From Hymenolepis diminuta (lineage: Eukaryota > Platyhelminthes > Cestoda > Cyclophyllidea > Hymenolepididae): a stretch of DNA of 64,000 nt. The stretch lies in contig CAADRB010000033.1 in NCBI GenBank assembly GCA_900708905.1, positions 1,233,179 through 1,297,178 of the forward strand. Reading direction: 5' to 3'. This document shows, piece by piece, positions 11,701 to 26,700 of this stretch. The notes under the pieces are model-generated. The model did not search any database, was not told the origin of the DNA, and saw nothing but the letters and a program-made list of their open reading frames with translations. Numbering within the stretch: position 1 is the first letter of the stretch; every line of letters starts with the position of its first letter. A program made the translations under genes and the position numbers.

Positions 11701-14700
11701 ATGAAAAAATATATTTATATAATTTTAGATCCAGCCACATCTACTCGGGGTTTATATCAGCGACATCGCTCTGAGCACTGTCTTAGGAATTGAGCATATG
11801 AGAACATTCCCGGTCATTAAAGGCAGTGGTAGCAAAATCGCAGCATACTATTGGGTAATTCAAGGTCATATCAATCAGGCAAACCAATAATCCTTCAGTA
11901 AAATACTTTAATGAACGACTTTCCTGAACGCTGTCTAATTTCAGGAACAAAATTTGTAAGATACGCAACTTACCTTTGACTTGCAGAGGAGAAGAATTTT
12001 GTCGAAGAGGAAAACGTATCTGAAAAAAGGAAAAATTAGAGTCAAAGTAAATTTGGAGGTATATCCAGGAGTAAAGTGCTACTTTTTTGAAAAACGCTCA
12101 CAATAGTTTAGCAGTAGCACAATTCAAAAACACTCACGTAAAAGACTATTATTTGTGTCGAAAAATAAGAACACAAAGTAATTATTTGAAGATAATCCCA
12201 TGTTGTATAACGTGTTTGAAAAAAATTGTGTGAATGCTTTATACTTCAATAAATTTAGTTGAGTAGTGTAACGGTAATAGAGGATAATATTTAAAAAGGC
12301 ACTTTCCATTTGTATTCTCTCTGTTCAGGAACCTCCTAATTAGCTAGTTCAATAATTTCAGATAACGACAGGATTCGAATCGGTGCTATCGCGCAGATCA
12401 AACGGTTATGAAATCGGTTCAGTTTAATATGTAATATGAATATACTTTAGGCCATCGAACGAACCAACTGATTTATGAAATATGAAAATATATGTAAGGG
12501 CTTTCGTTCCTGAAAAGTCGATATCCATCGCGACGTTTTACTCAACCGAAGTCAATTGGATCTTAAGGACAAGAGGACACAAATTGCAAGTTGAATTCGA
12601 AAAAACCTCGAAATATTGAAATTTCATCTTTTTTTTCCACAAAAGTATAATTGGAAACCAAATACCCAATTCACATCTTTGTTAAGACCTTTCACTAACT
12701 TTTGATGAAACATATTTAGTAATATTTATAAGATGTGAAAGTTAAAAGTAGGAAAAACGAATAGAAGTTATCCTATTTTACAGGCACTTCTGCTTTAAGA
12801 TCAGAAAACACAGACGCTGGCCTAACGCGAGTAAGAAATATTAAGGAGCCCAGTCACTTCTGAACTATTCATTCAGTGTGTGACCGATGCACACATCCTC
12901 CATGGAGATTCATTCATTCAATTATAGGCATGATTTTAAAGAAAGTAAAAAATAGTAACATAGCATGATTTAGTAAAAGTGCAGGTACAGAAATGTACTT
13001 AATTACATGAACTGAGGAAGCGTTAATATCTAGTTAACACGCAACCAGGATTGAATGCAACACGTAACACATTGAAGAGGAGTTAAGACACGCAAAACCG
13101 CAACAGGTTTCCGCAATTTTGGGGTGCAATAAAAGTGAAAAACATCACAGGATTAAGGAGGGAAACAAGGCTAGGTGAAATTTAAGTCTTCCTTATAGTG
13201 ATAATTAATATTAATAAAACAGGGGAGTCAAGGATAAACATTGAAAGGTTTTCAAATCCACTACATTTACGTTTGCGCAAATTTTAGAGTGAAGGAGAGA
13301 GGATCAAAGAAACCAATTTAATGAGGAAAACAAGGACTAGTTGACTTTCCATGATAAAATTCAATTAGTTAATAATATAATTTAAACATAATTTGTACTT
13401 TCCTAATCCTCTTTGATTATTTTTTTAAGGAGCTGCGCTTGCCCCATCGTGTTATATTGCATTATAATACGCCCGAGTACGCCTTAGTTGATTTTAAAAA
13501 CACGGATTTGCATCACAAAATTACTATCACCTCCTCCAGACTAGAGTTTCCTAAGTATTTGCAAAATGACTGCTTCTAGAGTCCAGGAGGTAGATGGATA
13601 GGTACCAAACTATTAAATAGTATAATAATCGCCTGATTACAGTAGTCAATGACGGCATCTTGTAAATGGGAGTATTTCACTTGACTTAAAAATTCTATCT
13701 TTCACCATCCCTAATTTGGCAAAATGTGCAACTTTATTAGCATATCGATTATCCCATCCTGGACTTCAATAAATTCTCGTTGTTCTAAGAACAGATTTCA
13801 TTACATTGAGGCTATCTATATTAATCTCCTTGATGTGAACTTGAAGAGTACGATTCACTCCTTTCATAACTGTTCAGTTGCCCAAGTTAGTAAGATGTTT
13901 CTTCTGTGCTGTAGTACCGCTAGGAAATCTAGTTCGGCTACTATGATATCAGGTTGTAACAGAAGTTCAGTCCGATTTTGAACTGTGTTTGGGGCACGAT
14001 TACTTCAATTTAGCTTGTTAATGTTGTATGCTTATCTGTGGTAATTAATAAAATATTATTTCTTCTTTCAGATTGTGTGATACTTTTCGTTATTAATAAG
14101 TATTTTTACTTCTAATTTACACCCCAAATAACGAGCATATCAGGCATATTTTACTGTTTCAATTTCATCAAAGAAATACGCCATGCTCTCTTTGAGCAAA
14201 AACACTCAAAGACACTTATGGAAATGATGTTGTGAGTGAAGACCTGCAGAATCTGATTTTCACCTTCACGTTTCAAAAAGGATGACTTCAGCCTGAAAGA
14301 CGAACCGAGAGCAAGATTCTCAAAAAACTCCATTCTGAGCAATTGCAAGTTGCCATTGATGAAAAACCAACCTGTACTACTAGAGAACTGAGCAAAACCT
14401 TTCACTTAAGCCGCCATATGACCATATATAGGGAAATGAAAAGACTTGGCAAAGTCTCAAAAGGCCGGGAAATGAGTCTTCTTCCCCACACGATTTGTCA
14501 GAAATCAACAAGCAACAGCGTGTGACCTGTTGTGTTTCGCTGCGTCTTCGTGAACTTCATGCAACTTTTTTTAGACTGAAATATAACTGACAGCGACGAG
14601 AAGTGGACCCTTTACAAAAATGCTAAGCACAGAAGACAGTGATTCAAAGCCAATTGCACAACCGAGAAGTGGACTGCACCCGGAGAAAATTTTTTTGTGT

Positions 14701-17700
14701 ATGTGGTGGGGAGAGAATTGTTTATTTTGAACTAATGGGTTACAATCAAACAATAACATCTGAAGTTTACTGTCAGCAGCTAACTCGTTTAAAAGCAGTT
14801 AACGGCAGGAAAAAAGCCCTCTTTGATCAATCGAAGAGTGATTCGGCACCATGACAATGCCAGACCCCACATTTCAAGAGCAACCAAAAATTTAGCTGAA
14901 GAATTTGGCTAGGAAGTCATGCATCACCCACCATATTCTCCCGATCTTCCAACAACCAATTTTCATCTTCTCAGGAGCTTACAGATTCATTTAACGGGAC
15001 AAAAGCTTACTTCAAGAGGTCGAAATGAAGAAGCTAATTTCTTTTTTTGAGTCCAAACTGGCTGAATTCTATGAAAACTTATGGCAAGATGAGAAAATGT
15101 AATTAATAAAAAGATGACTATGTTGGACACCAAATAAATGTGTTTTTGACAAAATTTTCACTTTATTTCAAATTTAAAAAATGGACAAAACTTCTGTTAC
15201 AACCTGATACATCCGCCCACTAGATATCACTAGTCCACAGTTGACTCAGACTCGAGAGAGGAGGCTAAGACAGAACACAGTTAGTCCAAGACATTTTCTT
15301 AATGAAACAAAGGTAGTACATAGACACACAGGTTGGCTCCATATTTTTGATGTTGAAAAATAAAACCACCGTCGGATTGATAACAGTTTTAGCTCTAAAT
15401 GACTATCAAGCTGTCAAGAGAGACGCGCATCCACATATCGATAAGGCTAACGCTCGACTTAGAAACAAACTGTGGGAAGCGATTATTCCCGGACAAAAAA
15501 ACAACGCAGCTATGCTCTTTGTTTTGTCGGAGTTCTATTAACTCCTCCAGATATTAATAGTTCGTCCATATGCACTTGAAGTCATGTTTTTCCCAAAGTC
15601 TTGAGTGAGAGTTTAGCAAAACGTCCAAGAAATCAAATAGAATATCTTGAATATTCATGATTATCTTCCTAACTTCAGAATAGTTGTATTGGAAAGGATT
15701 TTTGATTGTCCAATGAGCAGTGTAAGTATTGGGAAGAGTGTCATTTTAATCACACTTCTCTTAGACAGTATTTAAAGCACAAGAAACAAGATCGGAAATA
15801 GTTTCCCAAATTTTGATTATAATTAACATGTCAGAATAATGTAGCACTCCTTTCTTTCAATAAACATTTAACCAAAAATGACGTTGTATTTTGAAAACTA
15901 AACCAACCTGCTGTAATTGAACTCTAAGTTAAACCTGACACTGCCCGATAGGTAAAAAAACAATCCAACCGTCTTAGCGACACCCATCACCATTAGGCCC
16001 AAAAGAGGTTAAAAAGGAGCTGTTGCTCCCCCGCCCTGCGAATGTGTACTGATTAGTCTCCATGTACACTTTGCATAAAGGGAGAGAGATACATGTACAT
16101 TGAGTCACCCTATCGTCTCCTTCCTTTCCCTAACAACGCACCTACCGGTATGCGTGTGCACAAGTTGGCAAAAGAACACGTGTACACAGCACAGGGTAGA
16201 GTGTACTAAAGTACGTCAGTTAGGTAGAAGAAAATCACCTACCAGGGTAAATGTGCACAGATAGCTAATACAGTGGGATGAAACACGAGATGATGCTTGA
16301 ATAGCTGAGTGTGCCAGAAGCTGTTGAAATAAACAATACAGCCGGAAAGGAAGCAACAAATGAGGATAATAGAAACAAATTGCCAAAGCGGAACTATTGC
16401 CTAAATGTGAGGACAATATTCTTTTAAANNNNNNNNNNNNNNNNNNNNNNNNNNNNNNNNNNNNNNNNNNNNNNNNNNNNNNNNNNNNNNNNNNNNNNNN
16501 NNNNNNNNNNNNNNNNNNNNNNNNNNNNNNNNNNNNNNNNNNNNNNNNNNNNNNNNNNNNNNNNNCCCCATCTCTATCTGGGAAAATTAGGATATCAGGC
16601 TTGTAAAACGCAAAACAAGTTATAAAGCCTTCCAAGTCTGCTAACTGAAATATCAAAAACAACTGAATTTAGTGAAAGGAAAGCATGAAAGAATGCCATA
16701 TAATACTCCACTCCGCTTATTGATCAGTGCGACTGAAAATCCACATCACTGGAATTGCACTCTAATTTTAGCAGGGGCCGCCGGTTCGGTGGTCAGTGGT
16801 GCATGCCCAGTGTGCGGAATGACCAACCACATTACTTAAGTCCGCCTAGCAAAAGAGGCGACAGAATTCGAGTTTCTCATGTTACTTTCAGAACCAAGGT
16901 GAGTGTTGAAAAAGCTTTTCCAAATAGACTTTGTTAGTTATCTATTGTTATACCATCAATACCTAGTTAACTGTGTGAAAGAGGGTGAATCTAAGATGGG
17001 AAAACAAAAAAATCATATAAACCTAATCCAGTGCCAGTGAAGTAGAGGAAAAGTGCAAGTCGGCTAAGTAACAAAGACCACTAGTTTCGAGACACGTGTA
17101 CTAAAGTACATCAGAGCAGAAAATTCGTCATCGGCCAGGAAATGTGAATAGGACGAATGCAAGATGATTTAACCCTTGTAGTCGTACTCAGTGGCAAGAA
17201 ATTTCGAACGAAATAGGCAATGCAGCATGTTGATTTGCAGTGGTTTAACTAAGAGTCTATTCATGTTTAAATTTCGAGTCACCCAGGATGAATTTAAGAT
17301 TACGAAGCTGAAGGAACATGAACTATCATCCTTTTAAACAGTGGAGTGAATAAAAGAAAACTTGCAATCAATCAGATAGAAAGCATAAAAAGAAGTAATG
17401 ATATAAAAAATATCATAACGAGGCATAACTAAGGATGTGCAGAATTTGAGTGCAGGTGCATGTTGTTTTTTTATTTGCGGCACGAAACGGTCTCTCTGTG
17501 TGCAATTCAGCCCAAATACGAATGAGAAACTCGTATTTACCTACCAGATGCAGCTATCTCTTTCAAAGTAACAGCTAATTCTCGAACAAACAAGTTCTTC
17601 TATTGCATTCCTGAACTCTTAATTTGGGTTTACCTCTTACAGGTAGATAAGGTATTGGGATGGGTAATTAGCAATACCAGGTTTTCGGCTAGCAGTTAAA

Positions 17701-20700
17701 TACTATGGACAGAGGTAAGAAACACTATTGAGCAGATTGGATGATTATTTCAAGCTAAGAAATCTTATGGGAGTATGGCTATCTTTATCACCAGATCAAA
17801 ACCACAAAAGGTGAATGTAGTATCATTAACGAGTTGAAATTAGTCATCCACAGCAGCAAGTTAAAATCAAACTGACAATGAAGTACATCAACACCTGAAA
17901 GCTTAACGAGGTCTGTCAAAAGGAGCAATAAGGTAGGCATATAATTTTATTCTGGCTACCGAACAACAGGTCAAAATACTACATGTCTTCACCTTCCTCT
18001 CAAATAATGAACTTTAGACTAGCTGGAATAGTGAAATGTCAAAACAAAGATCAGAATGCTGGTAGGAAAAGTTTTTACGGAAGAAATCACCCGAATTTAG
18101 CAAGATGATTTTGGTATGAAAATTTGTAATTTTCCGTAATATAGTGTACAGATTACATACGCCGAAAATATGATTGTATTTGTCCGTTTAAACTATCACT
18201 AATAGGACAAGTAAAAGTGGTCAATCACTTCCATTAAGAACAGAAAGTGGAAAAGAAAACTGAAAGCTAAATAACTGCTATCCAATAACTAGTTCTAGCC
18301 ACAACTGACTAGATTAATTGGATAAATGAACTATTATAAATAATCCTTAAGTCATTCTTGGATCATTGCAAATATTGAAGTGCGTCAGTGCGTGCCGCTA
18401 AAGCAATAAAAACTATGCATTGGTATGATTTAGTAGAATGAGCAACGAATTAAATCTTCATTAGGTTTAATGAAATCCAATTACAAGATTAGGCTTAATT
18501 AATGTCGACGATTAAAAATAGCAAGAATTTACCGAATCTTAGGCTTTGAGTCGATATGATTAAGCACACGCAGTTCTCCATCAATATGCCGACGCCCATA
18601 GCTCGACAGCTTCTTATCGGGAGGCTGAAAAAATTAAACACATTATAAATAAAATAAAATTGGCACACAAATTTGACTAAGTTCGAATAAATTTGACTAT
18701 ACAACGGATGCCACGTATTTGACAAACACATTCACGACAAATTTAGAAGGCTTTTTTGAACGTTTTAAACACACAGGCCAGTAATATACACAAATGAGTT
18801 AGCAAGAAGGTTTGAATGCTGGTTTGCGAATACGAAAAAACCAGTGATAAAAACAGTAAGAGTTTGAACGGGTGTCTGTTAAAAGTATCCTAAAAGAGCC
18901 AATTCAGAAGTAGCTAAACACACATAAAGATTATATCGTAAGGTGAAGAATTGAACGAAGTAACAATAACCTGCATAGCTCACATTCTGTTACCCCACAA
19001 CTTTACCTAATTTCGTTTTATTCGCGATGACCTGGATGTTAACCGCTACGCCAACGACCACTGCAAAACGACCCTATAGACATGAACATGGCTTGGGCTA
19101 AATTGAGAATCCACCTGCTTTTCCAATAAAAAAAGAGGTTGAGAAACCTTGTTTCTTTGTTCTCCGCCGGAATATGTTGGAATTATTCACATTAAAGTTC
19201 ACCTTAAACTCTAGTGAGATTTTTTCTGATAAAATGTAAGATGGTATCGTCCCGTCCTTTTGGTCTTTAAAAAAACCATTGAAGTAGTACGACCCACTAG
19301 CTCGATTAATTAGCGCTAGACATCATGGACAGGAATTTGCTCGGTAATTCATGAGAATTGAATTTTGGAAAGTGAAGCGAAGAACTATCCATTAAGTAAA
19401 AGCCCAAATTAAAATATAAATAAAGTAAGACTCTTATCATACACTTTAACCACAAATTCTGTTCAAACCCTCCCTTCCTTTGTCCATATTTGAACCGATT
19501 TCAGAAGTTTCTCCACAATGAAAAATCACGATCACTTCTGGCTTTCCGTGGGTTATAATAATTACGGTTGAAGTAAGCAGAGAAAAACACTTTTTCACAG
19601 ACCATATAACTGCGGTTCTAAAACAAATCTAAGTAAATTGCGCACAATTTATGCTGAAAACAAGTGCTTGAGAGTTTTTTTTTAACTGAAAACCTACTTT
19701 GTTTTTTTTAATTAAAAAATAAATTTTTTCAATCTTTCAAATTGCTTTGGCTAAGGTCTATATAAAGCGGTCCGAGGCCAGCGAAAATTACTTCGCATTT
19801 AAAGTAAATATGCGTGCTTATGACAGGTGGAAGAAATGACCAAATGCGAAGAGGACTAAGAGCGGAATTCCCTTTTTATTAGCCGGCCTTGATTACCGTA
19901 AAAAAATTAAGACGAGCGATCATCTATCTTCATAGACAATCATAGCATGAATACTTCATAGGAACGGACTAGGAAACAGTAGCATCAGTATTGGTTAATA
20001 AGACTTATTTAAGGGGGAATAGAAGAGAGGAAGAGCGAAACACGCCGATCAATCGGAATTAGGTGGTTGTTTTATATGTGTGGGAGTAGCAGATGGTGAA
20101 AAATAGCGGCGACTTGAAAGCATGATGGGTGAGCGTGTGCTCATGAGAAAAAAGATGAAGACACGGAGGGCAAGAGAAAGAGGGAACACAAAAAAAATAG
20201 GCGGCTTTCCTAATAATGATGTAATCGGACAGAATTAGAACTGAATTGTGGTGATCGGCAAGAAACTGGTACGAGATCATGAAAAGTGGATGAAATGCGG
20301 TTGATTGTAGGGAATGGCTTAAGGAATTTATGACTGAAAAAAGGCATTCGGGTAAAGGAAAACGTTATGTCCATTTTACGGAGTGAAGAAAGGCCTCCGA
20401 ATGCTGAGAATGTAAGAAAGACTTGGCTAGTTCTTCTGGCCAATGACTTTATGATTTAATCTTTGTATAGGCATATTTAACAGTTCTAGGAAAGATATAG
20501 ACATAAAGCAGTATAACAGTAATTCTAAGGTGTATTAAACTTTCATCGATAAGAAATGGCGTGAAATAACCATAATAAATTTTTTGGAACTGATCATGAA
20601 TATCGTGTCTTCTAACACTTTATTTCGTAGGAAGAAGATATTCAGATGACTGAATGAAAAAACCATCCATTTACCCACCCCTCTTTTGACTAATGCCAAG

Positions 20701-23700
20701 AAGTACGACCGGTCATTCAAACAAAGGATATTCAACCTAAAGCCAAATTATCGATGAATTATGGAATTTTAGCTAACTAATGGATTCCGATAACTGGCTA
20801 ATAAATCTTAAAAATCTTAGAGATGGAGGCTTTTAATTCAAACTAAATTTTTACAGTTAAACAGATTTATTTGGAAATTATTTGAAAATTTAAAATCGGT
20901 ATATGCGAATTTTAAGGAATTAAATTAGGGAGATAATTTATACGTAAACAGTGAACGAAAAGACAATTCGAGTAAACAGAAAAGAGAAAGCAGAATCACG
21001 TAGATCGACGATAAGATGCTTTAGATTGTACAACTGGAAATTCAGAGAACCTGGTCGAATCAAGATTAGACCCGAGAGACTGTAACTAGTTGTCAAACCA
21101 TTCTTTTAATTTTCCTAAGAATTTTTACTTATTTTAACGCTACAGGTAATTTCCTCAAATAATCACAGTTGATAATCAAACTATATTACAGCACAAGGGC
21201 ACAGAGAGTAAAATCAAGAAATCATCCCAAGGACGATGTATTAAATAAAAAAATCCATTTGTTTAAGCATTGCATAGAGCACACGAATTTGATGATAGGA
21301 TGCATATCATTCAAGTTCTATTACATTTAAGAGAAAGCTCTAGGAAGATTTATCTGTATTTTGATATTATTTTTCACCTATAACTTAGCTTTGGAGGATG
21401 AATCCATGAAGACGTTTATCCTTATTTCGTTGACCAGCCTTGAAATGGGGATATTTATATGGAAATACGCATGCGGGAGTGTAAAAAAAAACAAGAGTGG
21501 TCGAATGGCCCATTTCTTCTTTACACGCTTGTTTTATCCAGCATGAAGGTGTGATTACTAGGACGTTTCCAATAATATGGAATCGGGTCAGCAATGTTCA
21601 AACAGAATGAGCTAAGTAACCCGAAGTAACCATTCACTTAGCTCGGAGCAAACAATAATAAGACGAGGTGGATATAAAAATTAAAGGGTCAAAGAAACCT
21701 AGGATTCTATAAGCGAATAAAGGTAAAGTACTTGAGGTAGCTTTTTCATTTTATAGAAAATTATTTTAATAAACAGACTGAAAAATAAATAAATGAACAT
21801 CACGTAAAGTTGCCTTTTCAAGCACCTTTGAATAACAAATTGTCAAAAAATTAACAGCATAAAAGCGCGTTGAAGTAAATTATATTATCCTAAAATGTCT
21901 TTAGAATTGCAAAGAAGACAATTTCCAACTTTTTGCAGCATTTTACAGGTCGAAAAATATGTTTGGTCGCCCGTTACAAGCATTCGATTAGAGTAGACGT
22001 TCATTGTATATTCACTGAATGCTCAGAGTGGTATAATTCTGAGACTATTTAACAAGAAAAGTTAAAAATCCTTCTGATCTGTAAATTTGAAAGCTTTTAA
22101 CTAGTAAATCCAGTGATGTACATGAACAACCAAACCAGTTCACAAGGATATTCGAATGATAGTTTCATATCAAGTCTTTAACAAATCTTTCTTAAAAATG
22201 CGAAATTTCGGAAGTTAATTTCTCGAATTAATTGGTCGCAAAAACGAATATATTTGTATATGACCGTTGCCGGTTGCAAGTATCAATAAACAAAACATAC
22301 CAGTAAGGAATATTAAAACCAGACAAGTACCGTATATGCAAATGATTGGTTTAAACAAGTTTTCGTGGCAAATATATATTATCTATCTAACTGGCACTAG
22401 GAAAGTGTAAAGATAAATGACACCTTCACTTTCGACAGGAAAGGGACAGAGGAAATAATTTATCACAAATGGGATAGAAAATTAGGCATATTAATCAACC
22501 GATGGGGGGTAAATTAACAACTGATCCACCAGATAATGCGAAACTAAAAAGAGGGGAGAGAAGTGAGAAAAATGATCGCAATGAATTCAGGAAAATGAAT
22601 TGAAGAGAAATGAGAAATGAGGAGCATTTCGAGCAGTAAAGGGAAAATCCGACAATTATCTAATAGGTGGTTGCGGGTTCTAAATCGGTTCAAAGTAAGA
22701 GTTTTCCTAAAATTCTGCAAATAAATAGATGTGCAGAATGTTACCAAAAGAACTTGTATCAACGGCCCAATAATTAAAGCGAAAGTAACTCTTTTCATCT
22801 GAATAAACAAAAGGTGAAAAGAACACTCATAGAATAAGAATAGACGATAAGAAGTAATCAGATAAAAAGGTACCAAAATTGGGCGGTATTAAAATGTAAA
22901 TGTCACGAGATCTGAACAGTCTACCATGTTAATAAGAATGCTGATAGAATGTAAGTTTTTAAGTCAGAGACGACAGAATGTTCCCCCCCTCTCCCCTAAG
23001 CCGAAAATTGAAATGCTTTCCTTCATTGAGTTTCATTAAAAGAGTTCAGTCAGTGAGAATAACTAGAAGATACTATTTGATTTGCGCTAGATGCGAAACT
23101 AAACTGTTCTGTGGCTGAGAAAATGGGAGTGGCGCTATCACTAAATCATTTACACTCGTGCGGTTACAGAAGCGTACTTTCTGCGTTCAGACAAGTTAGA
23201 AGTGGTTTATGAAATGTGTATATAAATGCCCATGAATGCAACTCTTCTTTCTTAAAAATTCACATTGTCTTCAAATCTGGACTCCAATGGAACTTACCGA
23301 CCTTAAATATCTTAGTCATGGTCTTACAGACAAAAAAGTGAAAAGCTAAGTGCAAATACTTATATTTTAAAGGTTGAAGTCTTCATGTTTCAACATCCAC
23401 TTTCTCTTCATCGATAATAGTAAATCTCTCTGTCCAACCGGCATCCTTTACACGAGCATCAAATGATCCCTTTAGTTAGTTTAATTTCTCAATTAGGTCG
23501 CCCAAAGACTATTGCTATAGAATTGCTTGTTTTAATAAGGACTTGCAGTCTCATCTACTTGATCTACATGACGTTTCATCCTGCTTCCCCGACCGACCAT
23601 CCCAAATAATCAAACAATTAATAATCCTAACAAGATTTTGCCCAATAACCTAGGGAACGATTTGTGAAATAGGAATTTCGAAATTTGAATCGGGGAGCTA

Positions 23701-26700
23701 ACAATTAAGAAAGATTGTACGCCCCGAATCCGGAAATTAAGTGAAGGCTCTTTTGATACCTTGACAACGTATCAACGTCTTTTCAATCTTCCCCCTCCTT
23801 CCCACTTACCGTTTATACCTTATTGGACTTTACTGCTTCGATTTCAGTTGTTTTCCGTGTTGGAAAATTGTATTTTTTGCTTTGCTCCGGTTTTTACTAA
23901 TAAGGTACAGTATTTGCCCACCAATGACAATACGCTTGTAAATGCAACAGGAGGCCAAGAATCACAAGTAGATAACTTTTATGTGGAGTCCTGATCGACT
24001 GGGCATGAGAAACAATGTTCCCAGCCATCCCCAAACTGTCTTTGACTTATTCCTTCAATAATGTGGGACTGGTCCACAGAACGACATAACTCTCTCCACC
24101 CTATAAGACGTATTCGCATATGCCGCTAGGGTTAACATTACGCCAGATAAAAGTAATTGCAAGCAGTGCTGAATTCAGGACCTGAGATAAAATAAGACGC
24201 CTATAGTACTTCAACTAAACTATCCACCATTGTACTTTATACAGAGGAAACACCATCAGAAATAAATTGACCCGAGGTGAAAAGTGAGCTGCAGGTTATT
24301 AATATCTTTTATTTTCGATAATGAGTGTTAATTCTGTCATCCCTTTTTTAGTCGAACTTAACCTGTATTGTTGGCGATTCCGTTCATAGGGGTGTGAGTA
24401 CCGTGATCTCTGATTTCGCAGACACGTACGCTAATTACTGCACCGCTGGCAAATAAAAACTGTCTCCGTTGAAGGAGACGATGACTTATTATTTGAAAAT
24501 AAAGGTCGAGATACACTGCTTCAGCTTCACAATTAGATAAGTTTCCATAAAAGGCAGATATCTTAATATGCATTCCTTATGTTATAATGTTTGGATTGGC
24601 AACTAAATTTATATGAAATGGTTCTTTTTACTTGAATACGAACAAATTATCATGTTTGGGCGAAGCTAGACTGCTGACTGACAAATAAAAAGCTTACAAT
24701 CACGAGGAATTTTGAGTGACATATTAAAGCGATTAATTACGAATACATTAACCTAAACCAAATATGGCTACCTTAAAGTAGAGAAAGTACAAAGACATTT
24801 TAGAATAATGCCGTACAAAATCAGAGTATTCAGGCGCTGCAATGATGAAAAATGTGTCAAGTTATTGGCACAACATGAAGTTTAGAAACTACTTGGTGAA
24901 GAATCATTACAAAAGCACATACTTAGATCGATGCACTAACATTAAAAAAGTGACATACAAAGCCCAACCCTTAAAATAGAGAATTTCTCCTTAATCATCC
25001 TGTAGATTTTAAAAAGTCAGTCTAGTAGAACAGCGGTTTAGAGTCAAAAGTCAATACCTCAGTTAAACCTGTCTGGTTTACAAGGATTTAAACAGAACAG
25101 TAAGTAATACACCAACAAGTAAAGACCTTAAGAGATTTTCTTGTTTTATGTCCTCCCATATATATTATTGGTATGGATCTGGACATTTCGACGAGTTCGT
25201 ATACAGCAAAACACTAGCTTATTTCCAAAATAAAATTAAATCTAAGAAATAGAAATCTATCACAAACTCATTAAATCTCAATGATCGTAAACAAGATTGA
25301 CTTGACCAAATACCTGGATGAGAAGAGGAAACAGATGGCTAATTACTACTACTACCCAGCAAAACAGTCTCACTCCTCAAGCAAACAGTTAAAGGAAATT
25401 AACTAAATAATTAGCTGCTAAGGGGCATAGGACCCAGCGGAGTATCTAAGCCAAACTCTCCAAAATCGGACCCTATGATTCTATGCATACCTTCAATCTG
25501 TTGTAAGCAATAAATAAAGATATGCAAATTAACTGAATAGAAAAAGTCAGCTGCTACGAACAAACCGCTCAACTTTGCACGATTCAGTTTGCTATCAGGC
25601 TAATTAGAACTAGTGTGTGAAATATGCGCTTGCGAAATCGTTAGTAAAAGTAATCCCAAGTTCTTGAGGACTGGCATCCAGTCAAGATGCGATTTCCAGC
25701 ACTCATCTTGGGCAATGCAGCAGTATCTTGGTCCTCCCCTCTCAGAATTCGAGAAATTCTGCCATCTCTTTATTAGCCATATTGAACTACTGCGATTTGC
25801 CATTCCGCTCACTAGGCGTGAACTGATGGGCACCGAACTCATGCTTACCTAACATTGCAGATAAGCACTACGCCACAGGCTCGCAATTACCCAATGAAAT
25901 TGAGCTTCAATAGAGCGTACCGCCCTGAAATATCTTGACCCAAGAAAATCCTAAGAACAAAACGATACCGATTAATACTAATAAGATAAAAGGGATAATT
26001 CATTAACCACTTCTCTTCCATAAAAGTCAATGAAGGCTGAATATCAAATTTGTAAAATACATACAAACTATGGCCTTAAGTTGTTCCAACTGGAGGAATG
26101 ATAGCAAGGCAAAATGATTTTGGTCCCAGCAAATTTTTGACTAACTATAATCTATTGCCCTCCTTCCCTTAGGACTCTTCCGTCCTGTCAATAAGACTTT
26201 TCTCCGTTTTGCTTCCAAATTTTAAAGGTCAAGCAAACGGAGACTCACCATTGGAATTAACACAACAGTAGGAGGAATTTTCAAGGACACGCAAAAAAAC
26301 TACTCGTGTAATTACCACTGTTATTGGAAAAGAAAGCTGACAAAAAATGGAAAACAAACCAGAAAATATGGCCTACTAAGACCTAAAGATAATGGAAGAG
26401 TCTAATATCACATTTCTGTGCTGGATATTGTAGATAATCTATCAAAAATTATACCGAGAAATCTTTTGAAATTCTTTAGTATTTCAGTTACTACTACGTA
26501 AACAAGCACCTAAAAAGAAAAAAAAGAAATTCCAGGGTTCAATTTCATCGTTCAAAGGCATAGGAAAAATGAAACTCAAACTTACAGATAAAAATTAAAT
26601 AATTTAATTAACCTTGTTATACATCCCAAACAAGTCAGTGATCAACGGTTTGAGACCCACCAATATAATTCAACGATAGGAATCACTGGCCCATAGATGA

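Larger units (their letters stand above)
4485..11973 (-). other. Vav intron within the PH domain (7.5 kb)
   Basis: Contains interspersed repeat copies 1 and 2, a SINE at 11168-11373 and a GC-richer stretch at 10735-11150 of unknown nature. No supported gene. Confidence 0.75.
13949..15207 (+). mobile_element. degenerate mariner (Tc1/mariner superfamily) DNA transposon
   Basis: A 1259-bp element with inverted ends: 5' TCAGGTTGTAACAGAAGTT at 13949 and its reverse complement ending at 15207, about 28 of 31 bases matching over the terminal repeats. A TA dinucleotide lies on each side (13947-13948 and 15208-15209), the target duplication expected of mariner. The inside encodes a broken mariner transposase. 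It sits in the 6.5-kb Vav intron, antisense to vav. Confidence 0.9.
12020..18532 (-). other. Vav intron within the PH domain (6.5 kb)
   Basis: Contains the mariner fossil, a SINE remnant at 16773-16928 and an assembly gap. No other gene was recognised. Confidence 0.75.

Noticed and set aside
12361..12410. B-box-like GATTCGAATCC on the minus strand as tRNA or SINE
   Set aside because: No matching A box or body at the right distance; possible relic but not supported.
16216..16662. 148-codon minus-strand open frame
   Set aside because: It runs through 137 unknown bases and has no recognisable sequence.
22544..22876. 110-codon minus-strand open frame
   Set aside because: Hydrophobic low-complexity translation of AT-rich intron; no family recognised and no splice fit with vav.
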